Assembly: GCF_001613065.1 (NCBI RefSeq)
Contig: NZ_BDBQ01000053.1
Location: 58,140-122,139, forward strand
Origin: Nocardia miyunensis NBRC 108239
GTDB lineage: Bacteria; Actinomycetota; Actinomycetes; Mycobacteriales; Mycobacteriaceae
Direction: 5' to 3'
DNA length: 64,000 nucleotides
Shown here: piece after piece, positions 8,829 to 17,701 of the stretch
Numbering within the stretch: position 1 is the stretch's first letter
How the letters are laid out: each line of letters begins with the position of its first letter
Translations under genes and position numbers: made by a program
Notes under the pieces: generated by a model
Told to the model about the DNA's origin: nothing
The model's input: the letters and a program-made list of their open reading frames with translations, nothing else
Databases searched by the model: none

Positions 8829-9805
8829 CGGTGGATACCGTCGAACAGCGCGGCGGGTGCGGACACGGTCATGGTGTCGATATCCGCGTCGGTTACTCCG
8901 CGTTCCCGCAGCGCGGGCAGGATCACATCGGACACGTGCGTGGGCACCCAGGTCGGAAACCGCTTGGCGGCCACACCCGGCGGGCCCCAATCGGAGTAGA
9001 GCACCGCGTCGTGCGAGAGCCCGATCCGGTCGGCGTATCCCTCACCGCACAGGGTGGCGATCGTGTCCAGACGCTCGTCCATGCTCGCGGTGCCGGCCAT
9101 GTACAGCCCCATGCGGTCGAATCCGGCCATGGACCCCGCGTCCATCAGGCTGCGCAGATAGTCCAGGTCGGAGCTGTCGCCACTGTGGCCGACCACGACC
9201 TTGGTCAGGTCGGCTCCGTATTCGGCGAAGATTTTCTGGATCTGCGGGCCGAGCTTGTCCGCTGGATGAGTGTGCACGGTGATGGGCACACCGGTCTGCC
9301 CGGACGCGCATGCCGCGGCGCGCAGGATGCGCTCGATGTTCTCGGTGATGCCCTCGCGATCGGTGGCGACCTTGATCGACTGCGCCTTGACTTCCGAATC
9401 GCCGACGCCAATGGTGATGTCCCGCACGAACATCCGCGTCAGCATGTCCTTCTCCACCGGATCGCCCTTGCGGTACGACAGGTGATAGGGCAGATAGTCG
9501 AAGGTGTAGATGCCCGAGGACACGATGACATTCATGTCGACGCGATCGTTGACCTCCTTGACGAAATCCATGTCGCGGCCGTGGAAGAAGGCGGTGCAGT
9601 CCAGGATCGTGGTGATGCCGCGATCGCGCACCTCCTGCAACGCGGTGACGACCTTGTCCACCACTTCCTCGCGCGGGAGACTCCATGCGAACTCCGGGTA
9701 GAACTTCTCGAACTCCGCGGAGATCATGATGAGGTGTTCGTGAATCAGGGTCTGCCCCAACTGATCCAGCGGTACCGGACCACGAACGGTGTCAACGGTG
9801 GACAT
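8825..9805 (-). CDS. Phosphotriesterase-family metal-dependent hydrolase (probable lactonase)
   Basis: A 326-residue amidohydrolase-superfamily TIM barrel. The metal ligands can be followed: HEH at 22-24, the bridging lysine in QSIKVATD, the histidine in ITVHTHP, the histidine in VVGHSGD and the aspartate in GLSHDAV. Members of this family include phosphotriesterase-like lactonases as well as true phosphotriesterases. Beside a Baeyer-Villiger monooxygenase a lactonase role is the natural reading, but that is inference. AGGAAG precedes the ATG at 9805. The gene overlaps the ferredoxin reductase start and follows a ferredoxin gene. Confidence 0.88.
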   Translation of the reverse strand: MSTVDTVRGPVPLDQLGQTLIHEHLIMISAEFEKFYPEFAWSLPREEVVDKVVTALQEVRDRGITTILDCTAFFHGRDMDFVKEVNDRVDMNVIVSSGIYTFDYLPYHLSYRKGDPVEKDMLTRMFVRDITIGVGDSEVKAQSIKVATDREGITENIERILRAAACASGQTGVPITVHTHPADKLGPQIQKIFAEYGADLTKVVVGHSGDSSDLDYLRSLMDAGSMAGFDRMGLYMAGTASMDERLDTIATLCGEGYADRIGLSHDAVLYSDWGPPGVAAKRFPTWVPTHVSDVILPALRERGVTDADIDTMTVSAPAALFDGIHR

Positions 9806-9869
9806 CTTCTTCCTTTCCCACGACGCATTTGAACTTCCTGCGGCCGTGGCGGATTCGACGGGTATCGGA

Positions 9870-10061
9870 TCAGGGCTCCAGGCGCAGCGCCCGTTTGGGG
9901 CACACGCGGACCGCCGAGTCGACCTGGGCACGCTCGGCGTCGCCGATCTCGTCGGTGAGCACATGCAGTTCGTCGTCGTCATCGATCTCGAAGACGGTCG
10001 GGGCTTCGATGGCGCACACCCCGTTGCCGTCGCACAGATCCCAGTCGACAATCACTTTCAT
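9870..10061 (-). CDS. Small ferredoxin (3Fe-4S or 4Fe-4S type)
   Basis: A 63-residue ferredoxin of the kind that feeds electrons to actinobacterial P450s. The cluster cysteines are in DLCDGNGVC and VCPKRAL; the usual second-position cysteine is replaced by a glycine/asparagine stretch (CxxxGxC), which often gives a 3Fe-4S cluster. The acidic EIDDDDELHVL stretch is family-typical. It opens the operon that carries the ferredoxin reductase. GAGGG lies upstream of the ATG. Confidence 0.92.
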   Translation of the reverse strand: MKVIVDWDLCDGNGVCAIEAPTVFEIDDDDELHVLTDEIGDAERAQVDSAVRVCPKRALRLEP

Positions 10062-10231
10062 GAAGATACCCTCGTCAATTCGGTTGCCGGGCTGATTTAT
10101 GACGTCGGTGACGTCCTGTCCCACGGGTTCACCCAGTGTGTGACCGAATCTGTCCGGATCGCCAATACCTGTGGACATGCCGATCGGTTATCGACGACCG
10201 GAACTTCCCGGCAGCGCCCGTGCGCACCGCC

Positions 10232-10248
10232 CATAACCGAAGGTTATG
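10232..10248. promoter_or_regulatory. 17-bp perfect inverted repeat (candidate operator, copy 1)
   Basis: CATAACC-GAA-GGTTATG lies between the divergent ferredoxin and SRPBCC genes, 101 bases before the SRPBCC start. A closely related 17-mer is at 18581-18597. The shared form and similar setting suggest one regulator controls both promoters. Confidence 0.55.
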
Positions 10249-10349
10249 AACCCGGTTCTTGGACAGGCGTCGCGGCACCGGCACATAGTGATTCGGTACG
10301 CCCGCGGCCACGTTTGTCCGGACACCGAGCACGGAAGTAAGGCGGTCAC

Positions 10350-10832
10350 ATGGGAATCCTCCAGGTCAGTTCCGAGACGGCATTCCAGAACAAGCCCGAG
10401 GAGATCTACGACTTCGTCACCGATCCACGTAATTGGGTCAAGGTGTATCCCGGTTCGGAGATGATCGAGGGTGTCGACGAACTGCCGCTGAAAGTCGGCG
10501 ATATCTGGCACGAGGCGGGCAACAGTCCGCAGCGCTACTCGTGGCGCCTGATCACCGCGCAGCGGCCGTGGCGCTGGGTCTTCCAGTCCTACGGCGCACT
10601 CGGGCACAATCGCGAGGACGGCAGCGGCGGATACGAAGGCATCATGACGGTCTCGTACTCGTTCCTGTCGCCCGGCGAAGGAGTCACGGTGTTCCACCGG
10701 AGCATGACCCTGGAGGTCCCGAAGGGGACCGAACTGCCGCCCGGCACCACCCGCGTCTTCGATCCGAAGTACATCGACCAGTACCACGAGGCGGTCAAGA
10801 AGGCGATCAACGCACCCGAGGTCGAGCCGTGA
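10350..10832 (+). CDS. SRPBCC-fold protein
   Basis: A 160-residue protein starting ETAFQNKPEEIYDFVTDPRNWVKVYPGSEM, the typical helix-grip (START/Bet v1, polyketide-cyclase-like) beginning, followed by the beta-sheet RYSWRLITAQRPWRWVFQSYG. Such proteins bind hydrophobic ligands and a few are cyclases or aromatases; no catalytic residues can be named. The stop overlaps the start of the aldehyde dehydrogenase (GTGA), so the two are translationally coupled and likely work on the same substrate. Confidence 0.85.
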   Translation: MGILQVSSETAFQNKPEEIYDFVTDPRNWVKVYPGSEMIEGVDELPLKVGDIWHEAGNSPQRYSWRLITAQRPWRWVFQSYGALGHNREDGSGGYEGIMTVSYSFLSPGEGVTVFHRSMTLEVPKGTELPPGTTRVFDPKYIDQYHEAVKKAINAPEVEP

Positions 10833-12220
10833 CCGCGCCTGCCCCGCAACAGGTCTCGGTCGCCGACGAGGTGCGGGCCGCACGCGCGGCATTCGATTCG
10901 GGCAGGACCCGCGCGCTGTCCTGGCGCGTCGATCAACTGCTCGCCCTCGAAACGATGCTGAAAGAGCGCGCCGCCGAATTCGAACAGGCACTGCTGCACG
11001 ATCTCGGCCGCAAACCGATCGATGGCTATATGACCGATGTCCACTCGGTTCTGGCCGAATCGGCGCATGTGCGCAAGAACCTGAAGAAGTGGACTCGCGA
11101 TCGCAAGGTGCGCACGCCGTTGACCATCGGTCCGGGTCGCTCGGTGGTGCACCGGCAGCCGCTCGGGACGGTACTGATCATCGCCCCGTGGAACTACCCG
11201 CTGCACCTCGCGCTCATTCCGCTGATCGGGGCCCTCGCCGCGGGAAATACGGTGGTGCTCAAGCCCAGTGAGCTGACGCCGCGATGCTCCGCGGTGCTGG
11301 CCGACCTGCTGCCCCGGTATCTCGATGCCGACGCGGTGAAGGTCGTGCAGGGTGATGTCGAAGCGGCGACCGAGTTGCTGAACGAGAAGTTCGATCACAT
11401 CTTCTTCACGGGCAACGAGACCGTCGGCAAGGTCGTCATGGCCGCGGCCGCGAAGACGCTCACCCCGGTCACCCTGGAACTCGGCGGCAAATCGCCGGTC
11501 TGGGTCGACGACACGTTCCCCGTCGAGAAGGCCGCCGATTGGATCGCGTGGGGCAAGTGCACGAACCTCGGACAGACCTGTGTCGCACCGGATTACGTGC
11601 TCACCACGCCCGATGTCCAACCACGGCTGGTCGCCGCGCTGCGCGAGTCGATCCATCGCCTGTACGGTGACGACCCGAGGTCGAATCCCGACTACAGCCG
11701 GATCGTCAACGAACGCCACACCGCGCGTCTGATCGGTCTGCTCGACTCGGGAACCGTGGCGCTGGGCGGCGACCACGATCTCGCGGACAGATACGTCGAA
11801 CCGACGGTGCTGGTGGACGTCCCGCTCGACGCACCGGTCATGCGGGAGGAGATCTTCGGGCCGATCCTGCCCATCGTCACGGTCGAGAATCTCGGCGAGG
11901 CGGTGGCGGCCATCCGCCGCAACGACCATCCCCTGGCCGCATACGCATTCACCACGTCGGCGGACGCACAGGCCACGCTCGTGAACGATCTGTCCTCCGG
12001 TTCCCTGACGATCAACGCGGTCATGGTCCAGCTCGGCATCTCCGACCTTCCCTTCGGCGGAGTCGGCCCCAGCGGAATGGGTTCCTACCACGGCGAACAG
12101 AGCATCCGCACGTTCAGCCACGAACGCTCGATCTTCCACCGCCGCAACGCATCCGACGTCCTCTTGCGCATGGCCCGCCCGCCCTTCACCGAACGCGGCG
12201 AGAAGCGGATCCGGCGTTAG
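10829..12220 (+). CDS. Aldehyde dehydrogenase (class 3-like / coniferyl-aldehyde type)
   Basis: A 463-residue NAD(P)-dependent aldehyde dehydrogenase. PWNYPLHLALIPLIGALAAGNTVVLKPSE is the nucleotide-binding region, FFTGNETVGK the Rossmann turn, ELGGKSP holds the general-base Glu, and GQTCVAPDY holds the catalytic Cys near residue 250. The short length and C-terminal membrane-like tail (HRRNASDVLLRMARPPF) fit class 3 enzymes acting on fatty or aromatic aldehydes. The GTG start overlaps the SRPBCC stop. Confidence 0.93.
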   Translation: MTAPAPQQVSVADEVRAARAAFDSGRTRALSWRVDQLLALETMLKERAAEFEQALLHDLGRKPIDGYMTDVHSVLAESAHVRKNLKKWTRDRKVRTPLTIGPGRSVVHRQPLGTVLIIAPWNYPLHLALIPLIGALAAGNTVVLKPSELTPRCSAVLADLLPRYLDADAVKVVQGDVEAATELLNEKFDHIFFTGNETVGKVVMAAAAKTLTPVTLELGGKSPVWVDDTFPVEKAADWIAWGKCTNLGQTCVAPDYVLTTPDVQPRLVAALRESIHRLYGDDPRSNPDYSRIVNERHTARLIGLLDSGTVALGGDHDLADRYVEPTVLVDVPLDAPVMREEIFGPILPIVTVENLGEAVAAIRRNDHPLAAYAFTTSADAQATLVNDLSSGSLTINAVMVQLGISDLPFGGVGPSGMGSYHGEQSIRTFSHERSIFHRRNASDVLLRMARPPFTERGEKRIRR

Positions 12221-12301
12221 CACCTCTCGACCGACCTCGACGCGCCGCTGCGCGCCCAAGGTTGTCCGAGAATGGTAGACGCCGCCCGAGAGGGCCTCGA
12301 T

Positions 12302-12682
12302 CTACCGTTTCCCGGACGGCAGGAACTCGATGTCGCGGCGGACGAACAGCGCGTCACTCACGCCCGAGGGCAGCCGAATCTCGTCGTGGTACAAGCCCGC
12401 CCGGATTTCGGAACGCCCCTGCGGGACGAAGATCCACGACGCCGACGCCAGCACCCGCCCGGCGTCCACACGCAGTTCCGGGATACCGGTGATATGTGTT
12501 CCCACAGGCGAATTCGCGGCGAATTCACGCAGGGCCGCACGCCCTTCGATCGGGGCCTGACCGGCGACCTGGAGGCAGCCGTCCGGAACGAACAACTCGC
12601 TCCACTCCTCGGCGCGGCGCTGATCGATCAATCGTCCATACCGTGCCAGCAGGGCGTGAATCGCGTTGGAATCCATGGTCAT
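12302..12682 (-). CDS. SnoaL-like / nuclear-transport-factor-2 fold protein
   Basis: A 126-residue protein with the NTF2-like pattern: IHALLARYGRLIDQRRAEEWSELFVPDGCLQV, then IEGRAALREFAANSP and an edge strand ending DIEFLPSGKR. These small cone-shaped domains include polyketide cyclases, steroid isomerases and epoxide hydrolases (limonene type) as well as dioxygenase small subunits, so the activity is open. GGAGAATTTG precedes the ATG at 12682. It is the last gene of the six-gene operon, 22 bases after the P450. Confidence 0.82.
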   Translation of the reverse strand: MTMDSNAIHALLARYGRLIDQRRAEEWSELFVPDGCLQVAGQAPIEGRAALREFAANSPVGTHITGIPELRVDAGRVLASASWIFVPQGRSEIRAGLYHDEIRLPSGVSDALFVRRDIEFLPSGKR

Positions 12683-12704
12683 AATCAAATTCTCCGTCGG
12701 CCGT

Positions 12705-13925
12705 TCACAACGCCAGTGGGACGGACTTGGGACCCCGCAGACCGAGTCCGCGGCCGTACACGATCGCATCGGCCAATTCGAAATCGGGCATCTTGTCCAG
12801 GATCTGATTCAGCCAGATCCGCAGCTCGAGCCGGGCGAGGTTGAGGCCGAGGCACACGTGCATGCCGAAGCCGAAGCCCAGATGCTGGCGCGGTTCCCGG
12901 TGGATGTCGAATTCGTCGGGCCGCTCCCAGCGCTCCGGGTCACGGTTGCCCGCGCCGATCAGGACCTTCACCTCCGCGCCCCGGGGTACCCGGACGCCGT
13001 CGACATCCGATTCGTCCGAGCACGCGCGACGCGGCAACACCTGCACCAGCGTCTGCCAGCGATGGATCTCCTCGATGGCCGCGGGAATCAGCGAACGATC
13101 GGCGGCGAGCGCGCGGCGTTGGTCCGGGTACTGGGCGAGGGCGACGAGAGTCGTCGCCATGAGCTTGGCCGTCGTCTCGTTGCCCGCGAAGACCAATTGG
13201 CTGTTGCTGGCGATGATCTCGCGTTCGGTCATCTCCGCGGCATAGTCGTGGAAGACCATCATCGACACCAGATCCTCGCCCCGCGCGGCCTTGCGGCGGG
13301 CGATGACGACATCGGCGATGTAGGCATTGAGCGCCGCGGTCGCCTCGGCGCCCTTGCGCAGCACCGCCCGGCCCTCGGGCGTGGGATCGTAGGAGCCTTC
13401 CTGCGTCCCGCCCATCGCCTCGCTCCACTCGCTGAACCGCCGGTGCATCGACTCATCGATACCCAGCATCCGCGCGATGACGAGGGTGGGTATCGCGCGC
13501 GTCATATTCGGAATCGCGTCGAGCGTCTCACCGGAGCGCAGCCGCTCCACGAACCGATCCACCTGCGCGGCAACGATTTCGGTGACAAGCTCACGCTGCG
13601 TTTCGAGCGAGTCCCGCTGGAAGAACTCCGACCAGATACCGCGCATGTCATGGTGCCTGGGCGAATCGAGCGCCTCCATGGTCACCCCGCCGAATGCCCG
13701 CACGAACAGCTCTTCCATGTCCTGCGAACTGAATTTCCGCACCGCGGCGAGTGTTCGCGAACAGTTGCGGTATCCGGTGACCATGTAGTGGTCGGCGAAC
13801 TCGTTGTAGACGACGGGGCCGAGGCGACGCCATCGCGCCATCTCGGGATAGGGATCCTGGCAGAAGTCCCAATCGGTCAGGTCCTGGTTCACGGCGGGGA
13901 CCGTGGACGACGCGCTGCTCATCAT
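12705..13925 (-). CDS. Cytochrome P450
   Basis: A 406-residue soluble bacterial P450. The I-helix oxygen-activation motif is FAGNETT, the ExxR of helix K is EEIHR, and the heme-thiolate loop is FGFGMHVCLG with Cys near residue 358. It would hydroxylate an unactivated carbon using two electrons from ferredoxin. The ATG at 13925 overlaps the stop of the ferredoxin gene (ATGA), a tight coupling that makes that ferredoxin its likely redox partner. I cannot assign the CYP family or substrate. Confidence 0.94.
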   Translation of the reverse strand: MMSSASSTVPAVNQDLTDWDFCQDPYPEMARWRRLGPVVYNEFADHYMVTGYRNCSRTLAAVRKFSSQDMEELFVRAFGGVTMEALDSPRHHDMRGIWSEFFQRDSLETQRELVTEIVAAQVDRFVERLRSGETLDAIPNMTRAIPTLVIARMLGIDESMHRRFSEWSEAMGGTQEGSYDPTPEGRAVLRKGAEATAALNAYIADVVIARRKAARGEDLVSMMVFHDYAAEMTEREIIASNSQLVFAGNETTAKLMATTLVALAQYPDQRRALAADRSLIPAAIEEIHRWQTLVQVLPRRACSDESDVDGVRVPRGAEVKVLIGAGNRDPERWERPDEFDIHREPRQHLGFGFGMHVCLGLNLARLELRIWLNQILDKMPDFELADAIVYGRGLGLRGPKSVPLAL

Positions 13926-14110
13926 TCGCTCCGGATCGCGGCGGCCGGGCACGCCCGGATTCCGGCGGCGGCGCCGGCTTCCTGCTCGGGTGTGGGATCG
14001 GCGACGATCGCGAGCACGATCCCGTCGTCGTCCTGATCGAAGATGGCGGGCGCCGCGAAAACGCACGCGCCACTGGCGATGCACTTGTCCCTGTCGACTT
14101 CGATGTGCAT
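13922..14110 (-). CDS. Small ferredoxin partner of the P450
   Basis: A 62-residue ferredoxin with cluster cysteines in DKCIASGACVFAAP and ACPAAAI, and an acidic centre (FDQDDDG). AGGAG lies before the ATG. It is immediately upstream of the P450 and overlaps it, and is 38 bases after the HpcH-type aldolase stop, so it belongs to the 17177-12302 operon. Confidence 0.92.
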   Translation of the reverse strand: MHIEVDRDKCIASGACVFAAPAIFDQDDDGIVLAIVADPTPEQEAGAAAGIRACPAAAIRSE

Positions 14111-14148
14111 GGAAACTCCTACTTCTGCGTTGCTCGGAATCCGGCCGG

Positions 14149-14952
14149 TCAGCGACCGTAGGGTGTCGCCGCCTCGGCCGGGGTCGAGTTCGTATCCTCA
14201 GCCGCACGAGCGGCTTTGAGCTCGTTCGCCGCCGCGGTCCGCAACATCCCGGAGTCCGAACCGAGACTCACCATGCGCGCTCCTCGCCCGACCCATCGGC
14301 GAGCCCCCACCGCGTCGAGCTGGTGCAGACCGAGCACGATATTCGAGGCCTCGCACGCGGCCCGGATCCGTTCGAACGGCTCGACCAGCTGATCGGAGGT
14401 GAAGGCCCGCATCGGATTCAGCCCGAGCCCGATCGACAGATCCGCGGGCCCGACATAGATTCCGGTGACCCCCGGCACCGCCGCGATACCGGCCACGTTC
14501 TCGAGGGCTTCGACGGTTTCGACCATGACGAAGACGGAGACCCGGTCGCCCATCGCGTCGAGGTCGGCGATCGGAAGTCCCGAACCCGTCGGCCCGAAGC
14601 TGCGCACCCCGCGTGGCGGATAGCGCACCGCCGACACCGCCGCGGCGGCGTCCTCGGGTGAGTTCACCATCGGCACGATGATGCCGTCCGCGCCCGCGTC
14701 GGCGAGGCGTCCGATCAGCGTCGTGTCGTTCTTCGACACCCGCACGATGGTCGGCACGCCACCCGGCGGTGTGCGCACCAGCCACCCGGCCACCGTCACC
14801 TCGTCCAGCACCGAATGCTGGCAGTCGATGCCGGCATAGTCGAAGCCCGCACCACGGAATATGTTGAGCGAGAACTCGTTTCCCGCGGCAACCCAGCCAC
14901 CGAATGCCGGGCTGTCGGCGTCCCAGAGTTCACGCAGGCGTTGGTGTGTCAT
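14149..14952 (-). CDS. HpcH/HpaI-family aldolase (class II pyruvate aldolase)
   Basis: A 267-residue TIM-barrel aldolase. GFDYAGIDCQHS matches the DxEH region (with Q for E), the metal-binding Glu is in VMVETVEAL and the Asp in YVGPADLSIGLG, and RVSKND holds the usual arginine. Family members split 4-hydroxy-2-oxo acids into pyruvate (or oxaloacetate) and an aldehyde. In this operon it follows an FMN alpha-hydroxy-acid oxidase, which could make its 2-oxo acid substrate. The exact substrate is unknown. Confidence 0.88.
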   Translation of the reverse strand: MTHQRLRELWDADSPAFGGWVAAGNEFSLNIFRGAGFDYAGIDCQHSVLDEVTVAGWLVRTPPGGVPTIVRVSKNDTTLIGRLADAGADGIIVPMVNSPEDAAAAVSAVRYPPRGVRSFGPTGSGLPIADLDAMGDRVSVFVMVETVEALENVAGIAAVPGVTGIYVGPADLSIGLGLNPMRAFTSDQLVEPFERIRAACEASNIVLGLHQLDAVGARRWVGRGARMVSLGSDSGMLRTAAANELKAARAAEDTNSTPAEAATPYGR

Positions 14953-14998
14953 ATCGATCGGCTTCCTTCTCGTAACGAGGTTCGAGGGTGAGGTCGGG

Positions 14999-16219
14999 TC
15001 AGCGGCCGACGATGGGAACCGGAGCCCCCGCCGGGAGCAGCCACGATTCGTCGAGGTCTTCGAGCTTCGCGACGCCCATGAGCGTCATGGCTCGCCGTAT
15101 CTCCGCTTTCAGGATCTCGACCACGTCCTTCGCGCCGTCGGGCCCGTCGACGGCGAGCCCGTAGAGATAGGGCCTGCCGATGCAGACCGCGTCCGCGCCG
15201 AGGCACAGCGCCTTGATGACGTCGGTCCCCCGGCGTATTCCGCCGTCGATCAGCACCTCGGCCCGGTCGCCGACCCGCGCCGCGATCGCGGGCAGGGCGT
15301 CGAGCGCCGCAGGGGCGCAATCCAGTTGCCGCCCACCGTGATTCGACACGACCACGCCCTGGGCTCCGAGGCCGACCGCACGCTCGGCGTCGTCGGCGTC
15401 CAGGACGCCCTTGATATAGAGCGGCCCCTGCCAGTTCTCCCGCATCCAGGCGAAGTCGTCCCAGTTCAATTCCGGTCGCATCATGCGGAATTGACGATCG
15501 AGCGTCTTCATGGCGGTCCTGGCGCCGCCCGCCTTCTCGCCGGTGTCGACCAGATTGCGCAACGAGGTCCGCTGATATTTGAGGAAGGCCGCCCACCACT
15601 TCGGCCGGATCGCCGCGTCCAGGACACGTCTGGGCGTGAGCACCGGCGGATTGCCCATGCCGCGCTTGCGCTCGGATTCCCGGTTGCCGTGCGTGGGCAC
15701 ATCGACGGTCACGAACATCGCTGTGTAACCGGCGTTCTGGGCGCGCTTCATCAGGTCGTGGGCCAGATCGTGCCTGTCGGTGGCCAGATCCGCCCACGGA
15801 TAGAGCTGGAAGAAATGGCCGCGTTCGGAACCCGCGGCGATCTCCTCGAAGGAATACGACGACGCGGTGCTCACGATGGACAGCGTGCCCGCGCGCTCCG
15901 CCGCCCGCGCCGCGCCCAATTCGCCGGTCCAGTGCGACAGACCGGCCGCACCCGTCGGCGCGAGCAGTATCGGAGCCGAAAGGTCTTGTCCCGCAATTGT
16001 TGTGCCGAGATCGGTGGCCTCGTTGCCGGTGAGCACCTTCGACTTGAGCGCGTAGCGATCGAATGCGGCCCGATTCGCCGCCAGGGTCGCCATATCCTCC
16101 GCGCCGTAATCCACATAGGCCCAGACCATGTCCGGAACCGCGCGCCGCGCGCGGACGCGATAGTCCTCGACGGTGATCGGACCCGGCCGGGACGACAGCT
16201 TGTACTTGAAAACCGGCAT
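14999..16219 (-). CDS. FMN-dependent alpha-hydroxy-acid oxidase/dehydrogenase
   Basis: A 406-residue protein of the lactate/glycolate/mandelate oxidase family, oxidising an L-2-hydroxy acid to the 2-oxo acid. The barrel begins with YRVRARRAVPDMVWAYVDYGAED, LLAPTGAAGL is the FMN-phosphate region, and VVSNHGGRQLD supplies the catalytic His and Arg; IDGGIRRGTDVIKAL and IGRPYLYGL close the FMN site. It is close in pattern to mycobacterial LldD2-like enzymes. It lies 31 bases after the cyclase-family gene and 46 bases before the aldolase. Confidence 0.92.
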   Translation of the reverse strand: MPVFKYKLSSRPGPITVEDYRVRARRAVPDMVWAYVDYGAEDMATLAANRAAFDRYALKSKVLTGNEATDLGTTIAGQDLSAPILLAPTGAAGLSHWTGELGAARAAERAGTLSIVSTASSYSFEEIAAGSERGHFFQLYPWADLATDRHDLAHDLMKRAQNAGYTAMFVTVDVPTHGNRESERKRGMGNPPVLTPRRVLDAAIRPKWWAAFLKYQRTSLRNLVDTGEKAGGARTAMKTLDRQFRMMRPELNWDDFAWMRENWQGPLYIKGVLDADDAERAVGLGAQGVVVSNHGGRQLDCAPAALDALPAIAARVGDRAEVLIDGGIRRGTDVIKALCLGADAVCIGRPYLYGLAVDGPDGAKDVVEILKAEIRRAMTLMGVAKLEDLDESWLLPAGAPVPIVGR

Positions 16220-16250
16220 CAGCGGGACTCCTCGGCTGACGGATGTGACA

Positions 16251-17177
16251 TCACTTGACCGCGATCGGGGCCACGGGCGATCCCACGGCCCCCACCACTC
16301 GCAGGGGCGGCGCGGAGAAGAAGAAATCCCACTGCCCGTCCTCGGCGCAATCCGCGGACAGCTCCTCCAGGTCGAACATCTCGCCGAACATCATGCCGAC
16401 GTCGCGCAGCATCACACAGTGCAGCGGCAGGTATGCGCCTTCGGTGCGCGAGGGCTGCACCTCGATCCCCCAGTTGTCCGAGGCGAGCACCGAAACCTCG
16501 CGATCGCGCAGCCATTCGGCGCAGTCGAGCCCCAGGCCGGGATTGGTCCGGATCCACTCCGACGACCACCCGTCGACGATCGCCTTGCGCCGCCAACCGG
16601 TCCGGACCAGCAGGATGTCACCCTCGCCGACCCGTACACCCTGCTCGGACTCGGCCCGTTCCAGTTCCTCGGGACCGATCGGGTCGTCCTCGACCCTGAG
16701 CCATTCGACGCCGCGCAGTCGCGCGATGTCCAGCAGCACGCCACGCCCGACCGCGCCGGGCAGCACCTTGTCGATGCTGTTGCGCTTCGCGCCGTTCATC
16801 GCGGTGATCGTCTCCGACGCGGTCACATCGTTGTAGTACTTGTCGTCGTATCCGACGTGCGCGAGGCTGTCCCACTGGGTCGCGCACTGTAGCGGCAGGA
16901 TCAGCATGTCGTCGGCCACCACGAGACCGTCCGGGGTCTCGAACTCACCCGGCATCACCGTCATCGAATGCTGCGGATTGAACCGCCCGTGTCCGCCGCG
17001 CTGCGGTCCGTCGTGCCCGAGCGGCAGGCTCAACTCGAAGACCTTGCCCGACCGGATGGAACTCGCTGCCGCCCGGACCATCTCGGCGGTGATGAGGTTC
17101 AGGGTGCCCTTCTGATCGTCCGCGCCCCACCGCCCCCAATTCGACAATCTCTTGCCGAGCTCCTTGAAAGTTTCCAC
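16251..17177 (-). CDS. Cyclase-family metal-dependent hydrolase (kynurenine-formamidase-like fold)
   Basis: A 308-residue protein of the cyclase family (PF04199). The signature is TQWDSLAHVGYDDKYYN, the variant in which the first HxGTH of formamidases is replaced by a TQWD core; this form is common in actinobacteria. Further family blocks are LRGVEWLRV and LASDNWGIEVQPSR. Known relatives hydrolyse N-formyl or lactone/amide bonds with Zn or Mn. It starts with GTG at 17177 and is the first gene of the six-gene operon. The substrate is unknown; a ring- or lactone-opening role is inferred. Confidence 0.85.
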   Translation of the reverse strand: METFKELGKRLSNWGRWGADDQKGTLNLITAEMVRAAASSIRSGKVFELSLPLGHDGPQRGGHGRFNPQHSMTVMPGEFETPDGLVVADDMLILPLQCATQWDSLAHVGYDDKYYNDVTASETITAMNGAKRNSIDKVLPGAVGRGVLLDIARLRGVEWLRVEDDPIGPEELERAESEQGVRVGEGDILLVRTGWRRKAIVDGWSSEWIRTNPGLGLDCAEWLRDREVSVLASDNWGIEVQPSRTEGAYLPLHCVMLRDVGMMFGEMFDLEELSADCAEDGQWDFFFSAPPLRVVGAVGSPVAPIAVK

Positions 17178-17209
17178 GGCACTTCGCCTTTCGCTGCCAG
17201 GTGAGGTGA

Positions 17210-17668
17210 ATCACCGGTCTCGCCCGCGCGACCATCTACCGAAACTTCGAATCACGCGACTACCTCGCCTACGTTCTGAGCACCACTTGGATCCGGCAGG
17301 TCGTCGAGGATGTGAGCCCGGCCTCGGAACAGACCGCCTCGCTCAGCGCCCTGCGCCACATCATCCACACGTCCGCGGCTGTTCTGGAAAAGCATCCGAA
17401 CATGTTGCGCACCTACACTTTGTCGATGTTGAGCTCCGATGAATTCGTTCGCGATCAGCGCTTGCTCACCAAGGGCTCGCTCGGCTGGGGACCGCCGCCC
17501 GGCGTCGAGCGCGAGGACTGGGACACCATGATCGACTACATGGACAAGGTGTACTGGGCGGGTCTGCTGCGATGGACCTACGGGCAGATGGACTACGCCG
17601 ACATCGCCCGCGACGTCGACGGAATCGCGACGATCTGCGCCAAGGCTCTCGGCATCTTCGACCGGTAG
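17210..17668 (+). pseudogene. TetR-family regulator lacking its N-terminus
   Basis: The reading frame begins after a TGA at 17207 with ITGLARATIYRNFESRDYLAYVL, which is the second half of a TetR helix-turn-helix, and continues through a plausible ligand-binding domain to KALGIFDR. The first ~35-40 residues (helix 1 and start of the HTH) are missing, and only 32 bases separate this point from the start of the divergent cyclase gene. The first internal GTG is at 17312, well past the HTH. I read it as a 5'-deleted regulator remnant of the adjacent operon. Confidence 0.75.
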
Positions 17669-17701
17669 CGCACATCGAAGCGATCGGACCCTGCTTCCGC
17701 A

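Noticed and set aside
6471..8999. 842-codon open frame on the plus strand
   Set aside because: Antisense to the alcohol dehydrogenase and ferredoxin reductase, which have full family motifs; the translation is Arg/His/Pro-rich shadow.
10589..12259. 556-codon antisense open frame
   Set aside because: Opposite to the aldehyde dehydrogenase and SRPBCC genes; no domain, shadow of high-GC codon bias.
12221..12301. Possible terminator between aldehyde dehydrogenase and SnoaL-like gene
   Set aside because: Several short GC complementarities but no stem clear enough to report.
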